From an uncultured Parabacteroides sp. (GTDB lineage: Bacteria; Bacteroidota; Bacteroidia; Bacteroidales; Tannerellaceae): a DNA stretch of 7,197 nt. The stretch's first letter is position 1, and every line of letters starts with the position of its first letter. The translations under genes were made by a program, and so were the position numbers. Under the pieces are notes generated by a model. It made no database searches. It saw only the letters and a list, made by a program, of their open reading frames with translations, and was not told the origin of the DNA. The DNA is taken from positions 1 to 7,197 of the forward strand of contig USAD01000148.1 in assembly GCA_900552415.1 (NCBI GenBank). The letters run 5' to 3'. Positions 1 through 5,042 of the stretch are shown here, in pieces.

Positions 1-938
1 GCCTTATTCAATCGATTTATCCGTTCACGGACCAATCCCCAATATTTATCTTTAAGTTCAGCATTCAGGAATGATTGATCAATGATTTCTTTTGTTTTAG
101 GCAGAAGTTTTACATACTTCTGGATGAAACGTTCGATAGTTTTCTGTTCAACACCCATAACCACCCCGGATGTTATAAAATCAGACCGTTTCAGTTTTCT
201 CTTTTTGCCATTCAAGGTCAATGCCAATTCTTCATCATCTTTCGGATTTAGGATCACTGCATTCAGCATATCGTAGGCTGGAGTCAGACGCATGGTTCCA
301 TCTATGGGTTCATATAAAGAAAAATTCTTCAGATGCATGTCGTTATTTCCTGTAATCCATGAAAACAAAACTGATTCAAAGAAATTTGTAACATCCATTT
401 TGGGCATTGAAGAGTACTGTACTATCGCTTTGGCAACACGTTCGTAACTGCTTTTGTATTTATCTTCAGTCTGCCTTTCGGTCAGCTGGCACATGTCTTC
501 CATGGCTACTTTTTCACCCGTGTTTGGACGGTCAATCCTTTTTGTCATATAGCACAGACTGTTGTCTGCCATACGCATCAGTGTATGTGGCACAACATCA
601 ATTTTAGCTAACTCGGCTAAATGCATTGTCAGGTCTTCAGTTTCAGGCATCTGTTCGAATTGTGTCGTTTGAGGTTTGCATATATAATGTCCCCATAAAC
701 CTACGATAGTCAACTTTTGGCTTCCTTCATGCTCCTTAAGATGTAAGGACAGTTTTGGCTGTACGCCGGTAAGTGAAGTCTGGTCCTTGATAACCTGTAC
801 GGCCAGTTTCTCCAGTTCATCACAAGTGTAGTCTAAAGCAGGAATTCTTTCTGTACCAAAGAATTTCTTTGCGCACTTGGCATGAAAATCCGTTTCCCCT
901 TTTTCAAGTGGACGGTAACAATAGAGGCATTTATTCAT
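1..938 (-). CDS. hipT: HipT-like serine/threonine kinase toxin (HipA C-terminal domain), 3' end cut by window edge
   Basis: Protein kinase of the HipA_C family, cytoplasmic, probably the toxin of a HipBST-type module. In the best-studied relatives HipA phosphorylates GltX and HipT phosphorylates TrpS; the target here is unknown. I translated 312 codons from the ATG at 938 with no stop, so the left edge probably removes only a few residues, since this family is about 310-340 residues long. Visible motifs: a Gly-rich loop SLTGVQPKLSL (residues 55-65), a probable ATP-binding Lys88 in YICKPQ, YMTKRIDR (130-137), EDMCQL (147-152), a catalytic loop GNNDMHLKNFSL (197-208) with Asp200 and Asn205, and the metal-binding Asp223 in TPAYDM. 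The N-terminus has C4-x2-C7 and H19-x2-C22, which resembles a zinc-binding knuckle. The start overlaps the end of hipS by 8 bp (ATGAATAA) and has AGGA about 8 nt upstream, so translation is probably coupled. Family assignment is secure; the HipT label rests on gene order and on the missing N-terminal subdomain. Confidence 0.9.
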   Translation of the reverse strand, partial: MNKCLYCYRPLEKGETDFHAKCAKKFFGTERIPALDYTCDELEKLAVQVIKDQTSLTGVQPKLSLHLKEHEGSQKLTIVGLWGHYICKPQTTQFEQMPETEDLTMHLAELAKIDVVPHTLMRMADNSLCYMTKRIDRPNTGEKVAMEDMCQLTERQTEDKYKSSYERVAKAIVQYSSMPKMDVTNFFESVLFSWITGNNDMHLKNFSLYEPIDGTMRLTPAYDMLNAVILNPKDDEELALTLNGKKRKLKRSDFITSGVVMGVEQKTIERFIQKYVKLLPKTKEIIDQSFLNAELKDKYWGLVRERINRLNK

Positions 939-1269
939 TTTTGCTTTCCTCTTCAATTATAGGTTCAACACTTACGGCTCCTATACAGTCTTTGCAGCAG
1001 AGTAATAGTAATGACATTCTGTCAAGTATGCTGATATCCGTGTTACGCAAAGCTACATCCAGCAGCCACCCTTCTGGTATAAGACCGTCGAAGAATGGGA
1101 ACAAAACATTACTTTTATAAACATCATTTCGTAGAGGCAAAGTCAGGCTGACTGGTTTTGCTTCTTTAGATTTCAGATATTCTGGAAGATAAAGGAATTC
1201 GTAACCTTCATCCCCTTCCGTAAGAATTCCAGCCAGTTTATTCTTGTAATATATGTTTGCCTGTTTCAT
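931..1269 (-). CDS. hipS: HipS-like protein (stand-alone HipA N-terminal subdomain 1), probable antitoxin
   Basis: A 112-residue protein matching only the N-terminal subdomain of HipA. It begins like HipA N1 domains (IYYKNKLAGILTE, residues 6-18), has the family core LFPFFDGLIPEGWLL (56-70), and ends with CKDCIGAVSVEP (92-103), equivalent to the conserved G-x-D-x-x-GA-V segment. In E. coli O127:H6 HipBST, as I recall, the separate HipS of similar size is the antitoxin and blocks the HipT active site with a tryptophan near position 65. Trp68 here is the only tryptophan and sits in a comparable place, but that equivalence is inference. The ATG at 1269 overlaps the hipB stop as ATGA, and the stop lies inside the start of hipT, so the three genes form one translationally coupled operon. 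A Cys cluster (C91, C92, C95) is unusual for so small a protein. Domain identity is strong; the antitoxin role is inferred from the split arrangement. Confidence 0.87.
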   Translation of the reverse strand: MKQANIYYKNKLAGILTEGDEGYEFLYLPEYLKSKEAKPVSLTLPLRNDVYKSNVLFPFFDGLIPEGWLLDVALRNTDISILDRMSLLLLCCKDCIGAVSVEPIIEEESKNE

Positions 1270-1475
1270 CGCTGTTTGTTTTGTTTGGGTTGTGGTACCA
1301 TCTCATAGTTGAAGAAATCAAGTAACTGATTGACCTTGTCAAGACGTAATGTGGGTTTTCCTTGTTCCAGATCACGGACAAATCTCAGACCAACACCAGA
1401 CTTGATGGAGAGATCCTCCTGTGTCATATTGAATTGCTTGCGTAATGATTTTACGGTGTTTGACAATGTGTCCAT
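1266..1475 (-). CDS. hipB: HipB-like Xre-family helix-turn-helix repressor
   Basis: A 69-residue DNA-binding protein consisting almost entirely of an Xre/HTH_3 domain. Helices 2-3 cover MTQEDLSIKSGVGLRFVRDLEQ (about residues 17-38), followed by GKPTLRLDKVNQLLDFF (39-55), the usual pattern for HipB proteins next to HipA kinases. The tail (PQPKQNKQR) is short and basic. It is shorter than E. coli HipB (88 residues). The first gene of the hip operon, it has its ATG at 1475 with no Shine-Dalgarno sequence and overlaps hipS by 4 bp. Three similar inverted repeats lie just upstream, two of them over the predicted promoter, so HipB probably represses its own operon. The role in DNA binding and autoregulation is well supported by family and position; whether it also binds HipS or HipT cannot be seen. 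Confidence 0.9.
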   Translation of the reverse strand: MDTLSNTVKSLRKQFNMTQEDLSIKSGVGLRFVRDLEQGKPTLRLDKVNQLLDFFNYEMVPQPKQNKQR

Positions 1476-1484
1476 ATCTTAAAT

Positions 1485-1502
1485 TATATCAGTTCGGGTA
1501 CA
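1485..1502. promoter_or_regulatory. Operator-like inverted repeat 1 (proximal to hipB)
   Basis: TATATC-AGTTCG-GGTACA, an imperfect inverted repeat of two 6-nt arms separated by 6 nt. It overlaps the predicted -7 box and start of transcription of hipB, a position where a bound HipB dimer would block initiation. It is 18 bp long in total, the same overall length as the E. coli HipB operator as I recall it (TATCC-N8-GGATA). Confidence 0.6.
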
Positions 1503-1508
1503 AATATA
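1501..1508 (-). promoter_or_regulatory. Predicted -7 promoter box of the hipBST operon
   Basis: Read on the minus strand this is TATATTTG, a full match to the Bacteroidetes primary-sigma -7 consensus TAnnTTTG. It lies 26 bp upstream of the hipB ATG, which would put the transcription start near 1495 and give a leader of about 20 nt. No clear TTTG-type -33 box is seen; the -33 region falls inside operator-like site 2. The box itself touches operator-like site 1. Confidence 0.6.
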
Positions 1509-1525
1509 GTGAATACTTATAGAAT

Positions 1526-1543
1526 TATACCATATTGGGTATA
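1526..1543. promoter_or_regulatory. Operator-like inverted repeat 2 (middle, perfect arms)
   Basis: TATACC-ATATTG-GGTATA, with 6-nt arms that are exact reverse complements, the best of the three sites. It starts exactly 41 bp from site 1 and covers the predicted -33 region of the hipB promoter. It is likely the highest-affinity HipB site, by inference from symmetry. Confidence 0.68.
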
Positions 1544-1566
1544 GATAGTTCATGCTAAGAGTGCTT

Positions 1567-1584
1567 TATATCTGTACGGGTATA
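1567..1584. promoter_or_regulatory. Operator-like inverted repeat 3 (distal)
   Basis: TATATC-TGTACG-GGTATA, one mismatch between its arms, starting exactly 41 bp beyond site 2. It lies upstream of the predicted promoter (about -73 to -90), so it would act through cooperative binding or DNA wrapping and not by direct promoter occlusion. Confidence 0.6.
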
Positions 1585-1597
1585 ATCAGACATGAGA

Positions 1598-1679
1598 AAG
1601 TAAGCCTGCTTGAAGGCTGTTAAACTTATTCTTGTAAAGAGGAATATTCCTTTTGTGAAGTAAGCCCTTGAAAGGGCAT
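1598..1679. repeat. Pair of related short hairpin repeats, 60 bp apart
   Basis: AAGTAAGCC occurs at 1598-1606 and again at 1658-1666. Each copy opens a small inverted repeat: AGCCT..AGGCT (about 1603-1618) and GCCCTTGAAAGGGC (1664-1677, fully palindromic). The similarity continues through TTGAA..GGC, giving two diverged copies of a roughly 20-nt element. A 12-bp palindrome, AGGAATATTCCT, lies between them at 1640-1651. There is no T-run after either hairpin on either strand, so they do not look like terminators. Function is unknown. Confidence 0.45.
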
Positions 1680-1721
1680 AAAAAAAACGGGGCGAAAGGC
1701 TCGTAAGGAGTCCTTCCGTCT
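1680..1721 (-). terminator. Possible second (backup) intrinsic terminator
   Basis: On the minus strand CGGAAGG can pair with CCTTTCG (one G-U pair) across a 12-nt loop, followed by CCCCG and a run of eight T. The five-base gap between stem and T-run makes it non-canonical. It would catch read-through from the stronger terminator just upstream and so insulate the hip operon. Confidence 0.35.
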
Positions 1722-1732
1722 CGTGCATGGAG

Positions 1733-1780
1733 ATAAAAATAAAGAATGGGAGCAGATCGAAACGATACTGTTCCCATTCT
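1733..1780 (-). terminator. Strong intrinsic terminator of the zeta-like module
   Basis: A long hairpin at 1743-1780: AGAATGGGAGCAG-ATCG pairs with CGAT-A-CTGTTCCCATTCT around an AAA loop, about 17 pairs with one G-U and one bulged base. Read on the minus strand it is followed by TTTATTTTTAT. It begins 6 nt after the stop codon of the small downstream gene, as expected for the end of that transcription unit. Confidence 0.85.
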
Positions 1781-1786
1781 CTTGAA

Positions 1787-1954
1787 TTAATATACTTTAT
1801 CTAAGTCAGTAGCCTTAACCCTGAATACGTGTCCATTTCTGGAGAAGACCAATTCGCCATCCTCCTTCTTTTTTTGACTCACCAGACGCTGAAAAGCGAT
1901 ATGCGCTCCTCTTAATATATTTTCTTCAAATTCTCTGACTTCTTGCTCATTCAT
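1787..1954 (-). CDS. Small 55-residue partner of the zeta-like kinase, candidate antitoxin
   Basis: I do not recognise a named family with certainty. The predicted protein is 55 residues, begins MNEQEVREFEENI and has an acidic, probably helical first half followed by a basic stretch (SQKKK, about residues 26-30) and a short beta-like C-terminal part (ELVFSRNGHVFRVKATDL, about 34-51). The ATG at 1954 is chosen because it overlaps the stop of the kinase gene by 8 bp (ATGAATGA), a coupled arrangement; the same frame is open back to 2023, but that longer start would lie deep inside the kinase gene. The strong terminator follows the stop directly, so kinase and small gene form a closed two-gene unit. 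Tight pairing of a zeta-like kinase with a tiny protein suggests toxin and antitoxin, although in classical epsilon/zeta modules the antitoxin gene comes first. The role is inference. Confidence 0.72.
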   Translation of the reverse strand: MNEQEVREFEENILRGAHIAFQRLVSQKKKEDGELVFSRNGHVFRVKATDLDKVY

Positions 1955-2522
1955 GATGTTCAAGTTTACTAAAAACACTCGGATTATATATCTCAATTTT
2001 CTCATTCTTGAATCCTTTGGCAATTACTTCCATCGGAGACATAGAATTGTCCGTGATCATCCAATAGTCACTAATAGGGAGGTATAACTCGAAGAGGTTG
2101 TGGATGCCCGCCTCATATCGCCGGCGAATTGTCGCCTCAGGGATATTGTGGCCTCCAGCCGCTACGCGCATTTTCACACGCTCTACCGCTAGATCTGGCG
2201 TATTCAACCAGAAATAGAGCAGGGTAACATAATAACCTTCCTTTTGTGCTTCCCGGATCAGTTTCGCGACCGATCGGGTGGCCAGCGTTGTTTCCATCGC
2301 GAATGTCTCGCCTGCGGCGATCAATTCTTTAATGCGTTTATACATAATACGACTAGCTTCAACGGCGACTGCTATACTGTCTGCATTAAAAGGGGAAAGT
2401 CCCTTGGCTATCTCGTCTGAATTAACAAACTCCCGGCATTTTAACATTTCTGGTAAAATAGTGAAGGAAGCTGTCGTTTTTCCTGCTCCGTTGCAACCTG
2501 ATATTATATATAAATATGGCAC
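1947..2522 (-). CDS. Zeta-toxin-like P-loop kinase (COG4185 type)
   Basis: A 191-residue P-loop NTPase of the zeta toxin/COG4185 group. From the GTG start, the Walker A motif GCNGAGKTT is at residues 9-17, followed by FVNSDEIAKGLSP (32-44) with the Asp that matches the substrate-side acidic residue of zeta kinases, FAMETTLATRS (74-84), and an arginine-rich lid-like segment RVAAGGHNIPEATIRRRY (119-136). Zeta and PezT toxins phosphorylate UDP-N-acetylglucosamine and disturb cell-wall synthesis, but this protein is shorter than those (about 250-290 residues) and its substrate cannot be told from sequence. I chose GTG at 2522: the alternative TTG at 2546 lies inside the predicted promoter box and would add eight residues ahead of the usual PYLYIISG beginning. 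It overlaps the small downstream gene by 8 bp. Family is confident, toxicity is not shown. Confidence 0.85.
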   Translation of the reverse strand: MPYLYIISGCNGAGKTTASFTILPEMLKCREFVNSDEIAKGLSPFNADSIAVAVEASRIMYKRIKELIAAGETFAMETTLATRSVAKLIREAQKEGYYVTLLYFWLNTPDLAVERVKMRVAAGGHNIPEATIRRRYEAGIHNLFELYLPISDYWMITDNSMSPMEVIAKGFKNEKIEIYNPSVFSKLEHHE

Positions 2523-2543
2523 TGTTCGCTGTTTTAGACGTTG

Positions 2544-2551
2544 CAAATATA
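2544..2551 (-). promoter_or_regulatory. Predicted -7 promoter box of the zeta-like module
   Basis: TATATTTG on the minus strand, an exact TAnnTTTG match and identical to the box in front of hipB. Transcription would start near 2538, about 16 nt before the GTG at 2522. Because the TTG at 2546 is part of this box, it would not be transcribed from this promoter, which decides the start codon. No convincing -33 box is seen. Confidence 0.55.
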
Positions 2552-2663
2552 TGTAATAGTTTTATAATGTTACCTCTTTTATTTCTCAAAAATCGTGAAA
2601 ATGTGCAGGAGATGTCCTTAAAAGTGCCTTTTTTGTACTGAAAAGAGGGCTTTTCGTTCGATT
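2552..2663. other. AT-rich intergenic region between hemW and the zeta-like module
   Basis: About 110 bases without a gene. It carries the upstream promoter region of the zeta-like kinase and the 3' end of the hemW transcript. There are several A- and T-runs but no convincing stem next to a T-run, so I cannot place a terminator for the hemW operon; read-through into the kinase gene is possible. Confidence 0.5.
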
Positions 2664-3791
2664 TTATTCAGACAGGAGCTCAACCATGACACTGTCGGAA
2701 ATGAAAATACCCGCTCTTGTTAGGCGGAAATTCCCGTCATGTATTTCCAGAAGTCCTTTTGCTTGGGCTTTGGTGGCCTGGCGCATGAAATAGTCATGAT
2801 AAGCCTGTCCGAATAGGGTGAGGATCTCGGAGGGGTTCAATCCCCAGCGGGTTCGTGTACGGGTAATGATGTAATCGTCATATTGGTCGTGTACGCTGAG
2901 TTCTTCCCGCTCGAAAGAAAGTTGGCCTTCCTGGATCGCCTTGATATAGGAGCCGATCGAGGCGATGTTCCATTGCCGGCTCTTTTTGTCGTAAGAATGG
3001 GCCGAGGGACCGAGACCAATATAAGGAATGCCTTGCCAATAGGAGCTGTTATGGCGTGAGTAACGATTGGGGCGGGCGAAGTTGGAGATCTCGTAATGCT
3101 CATATCCGGCTTTCCCAAGCTGGTCGATCAGCTGTCCGAACAGGATGAGGCTGGTATCCTCGTCGATTGGAGTGATTTGTCCCGCCTCTCGCATCCGGTC
3201 CAATGGTGTTCCTTTTTCGTAAGTCAGGTGATAGGCGGAGAGATGGGGAACTTGGAGACTGATTGCCGTGTCCAGGTTTTTAGCCCAGCGTTCGGGTGTT
3301 TGTCCCGGCAGGCCATAGATTAAATCGATACTGATGTTTTCCAGTCCGGCTTTGACGCAGTTCTCGACTGCCTCAATGGCTTGTTGGGCGGAATGCCGTC
3401 GGTTCAACAGGCGCAGGTCGTCGTCGTGGAAACTTTGGATGCCCATGCTGATACGATTTATCGGCAGGTGCTTCAGTTGGCCGACATAGTCGGGATGCAG
3501 GTCGTCGGGATTGCCTTCTATCGTGATCTCCTTGGCATCTCCTAATCCATATAGACGGTCGATTGCCTTGAACAGGCGATCGAGATCGGCCTCTCGCAGG
3601 AGCGAGGGCGTTCCGCCACCGAGATAGATGGTCTCGATGGCCTCGCCGTTCAAGTAATCTTCCCTCAGTTCCATCTCGCGGATTAGCGCTTCTATGTAGG
3701 GCGCTACCAGCGAGCGGTCGGTATTGGAATAGAAATCACAATAGACGCATCGCCTCGCGCAGAAGGGAACATGAATATAAAGTCCTGCCAT
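2664..3791 (-). CDS. hemW: HemW, radical-SAM heme chaperone
   Basis: A 375-residue cytoplasmic radical-SAM protein of the HemN/HemW group. The 4Fe-4S cluster motif is C11-x3-C15-x2-C18 in CARRCVYCDF, followed by YLGGGTPSLL (56-65), IEGNP (91-95), MGIQSF (116-121), LIYGLPGQT (157-165), YEISNFA (233-239), RHNSSYW (246-252) and GLGPSAHS (259-266); the last third is the HemN_C-like domain (RTRWGL at 313-318, LTRAGIFISDSVM at 357-369). The residue after the third Cys is Asp and the protein is much shorter than HemN (about 450), which marks it as HemW and not oxygen-independent coproporphyrinogen III oxidase, although many databases use that older name. HemW proteins bind heme and deliver it to respiratory enzymes. 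It starts 4 bp after the waaA stop, so it is the last gene of the gltX-waaA-hemW operon. Confidence 0.94.
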   Translation of the reverse strand: MAGLYIHVPFCARRCVYCDFYSNTDRSLVAPYIEALIREMELREDYLNGEAIETIYLGGGTPSLLREADLDRLFKAIDRLYGLGDAKEITIEGNPDDLHPDYVGQLKHLPINRISMGIQSFHDDDLRLLNRRHSAQQAIEAVENCVKAGLENISIDLIYGLPGQTPERWAKNLDTAISLQVPHLSAYHLTYEKGTPLDRMREAGQITPIDEDTSLILFGQLIDQLGKAGYEHYEISNFARPNRYSRHNSSYWQGIPYIGLGPSAHSYDKKSRQWNIASIGSYIKAIQEGQLSFEREELSVHDQYDDYIITRTRTRWGLNPSEILTLFGQAYHDYFMRQATKAQAKGLLEIHDGNFRLTRAGIFISDSVMVELLSE

Positions 3792-3795
3792 GCGG

Positions 3796-5025
3796 TTATG
3801 CTTTCAGGATCATTTTCAAGGCGACATCAGTCGCTCCGGCATTTTGGCTAACCAAGTCACCGGCCGCTTTCCCGGCCTGTACTAAGGCCTGCTCATCTGT
3901 CAGCAACAGGTCGAACCGTTGCCGGAGTTCCTCTCCATTTGATACGGAGAAGCCGCCACCGACGGCGATCAGGTCTTTTGCCTCCTTGAATTTCTTGTAA
4001 TTGGGACCGAAAATAACCGGGATGCCATAAACGGCCGCCTCGAGCGTATTATGGATGCCGACACCAAAACCTCCGCCGATATAGGCTATTTGCCCATAAC
4101 GGTAGATCGATGAGAGCAGGCCAAAACTATCCACGATCAGGCAGTCATAGTCGGCCAGGTTCTTGTCGTGTGCCTCCGACAGGCGGACGAACGGTCGTTT
4201 CAGCATCGCCTCGATCGCCATCAAGTGCTCACGGTGGATCTCATGCGGGGCAATGATCAGCTTCAGTTCCGGATGCTCGTTGAAATAGGGGATAAGGTGC
4301 GTCTCATCCTGTGGCCAGGAACTGCCTGCCACGAGTACTCGTCTTCCTTTCCCGTCGTTCGTGAAGCTTTCCACAGTCGGCAGCTCACGAGCCTTAGCCC
4401 GTACCTCAAGTACCCGGTCGAAACGAGTATCGCCCGTAAGGGTGACATTCTTGATCCCAAATTCCGCCAGCAATTTTACCGATCGTTCGTCCTGGACGAA
4501 AAGGTGGGTAAAATAATGAAGCATCTTTCGGTAAGGCTTGCCATACCATTGGAAGAACAGCTGGTCGGGCCGGAAAATGGCTGAGATAATATAAGTCGGG
4601 ATACCTCGTTTGTATAACTCATGGAGATAATTACCCCAGAACTCATATTTAATAAAGACGGCAATCGCCGGATTAGCCAGTCTCAAGAACTTATGGACAC
4701 GCCAAGGCGTATCGAACGGCAGGTAACAGATCACGTCGGCTCCCTCATAGTTCTTCCGAACTTCATAGCCGGAGGGCGAGAAGAAGGTGAGCAGTATCTT
4801 GTATTCCGGATGCTGTGCCTTGATCCGCTCAATCATCGGTCGGCCTTGCTCAAACTCTCCCAGCGATGAGGCATGGAACCAGATATAACGGGCATTGCGG
4901 TCGATCTTCTCGCGAAGAATCGAGTTGGTGCGCCATTGTCCCAGGCGCATCAACCTCGCTTTCTTGTGGAAAGGAGCGATCAACTCGATGATCAACGCAT
5001 AAATATGTATAGCGATACTGTACAT
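3796..5025 (-). CDS. waaA: 3-deoxy-D-manno-octulosonic acid (Kdo) transferase
   Basis: WaaA (KdtA) transfers Kdo from CMP-Kdo to a lipid A precursor at the cytoplasmic face of the inner membrane, an early step of lipopolysaccharide synthesis. The 409-residue length is normal for the family. Counting from the ATG at 5025: a hydrophobic N-terminal anchor (about 2-18, IAIHIYALIIELIAP) followed by basic residues, WFHASSLGEFEQGRP (49-63) with the catalytic Glu57, a YEFWGNY segment (127-133), LTGDTRFDRV (196-205), GSSWPQDE (234-241), IIAPHEIHREHL (257-268), and the nucleotide-sugar-binding segment YIGGGFGVGIHNTLEAAVYG (315-334) continuing into GPNYKKFKEAKDL. The frame is open to a GTG at 5031, two codons earlier; I prefer the ATG. 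It lies 17 bp after the gltX stop and 4 bp before hemW, so it is cotranscribed with both. Confidence 0.95.
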   Translation of the reverse strand: MYSIAIHIYALIIELIAPFHKKARLMRLGQWRTNSILREKIDRNARYIWFHASSLGEFEQGRPMIERIKAQHPEYKILLTFFSPSGYEVRKNYEGADVICYLPFDTPWRVHKFLRLANPAIAVFIKYEFWGNYLHELYKRGIPTYIISAIFRPDQLFFQWYGKPYRKMLHYFTHLFVQDERSVKLLAEFGIKNVTLTGDTRFDRVLEVRAKARELPTVESFTNDGKGRRVLVAGSSWPQDETHLIPYFNEHPELKLIIAPHEIHREHLMAIEAMLKRPFVRLSEAHDKNLADYDCLIVDSFGLLSSIYRYGQIAYIGGGFGVGIHNTLEAAVYGIPVIFGPNYKKFKEAKDLIAVGGGFSVSNGEELRQRFDLLLTDEQALVQAGKAAGDLVSQNAGATDVALKMILKA

Positions 5026-5042
5026 GATCACGTTCTTTCGGC

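Noticed and set aside
931..1269. Reading the hipS/hipT pair as one HipA gene broken by a frameshift
   Set aside because: hipT has its own ATG with AGGA about 8 nt upstream and an N-terminal Cys/His motif not expected within HipA; the 8-bp overlap and the B-S-T order fit a functional split system.
1664..1677. Palindrome GCCCTTGAAAGGGC as an intrinsic terminator
   Set aside because: On the plus strand it is followed by A, not T; on the minus strand the T-run comes before the hairpin.
1586..1777. A 63-codon open frame on the minus strand between the modules
   Set aside because: It runs through the strong terminator hairpin and the hairpin repeats, has no recognisable domain, and its composition looks like translated structural DNA.
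2595..2663. Terminator for hemW in the A/T-run region after its stop
   Set aside because: AAAAGCC could pair with GGCACTTTT only with a bulge and a long loop, and no T-run of useful length follows.
2664..3791. Oxygen-independent coproporphyrinogen III oxidase (HemN)
   Set aside because: The cluster motif is followed by Asp (CxxxCxxCDF) and the protein is about 375 residues, both typical of HemW.
4168..4584. Long plus-strand open frame opposite waaA
   Set aside because: It is antisense to a well-conserved gene, has no recognisable motif, and is explained by the codon use of waaA.
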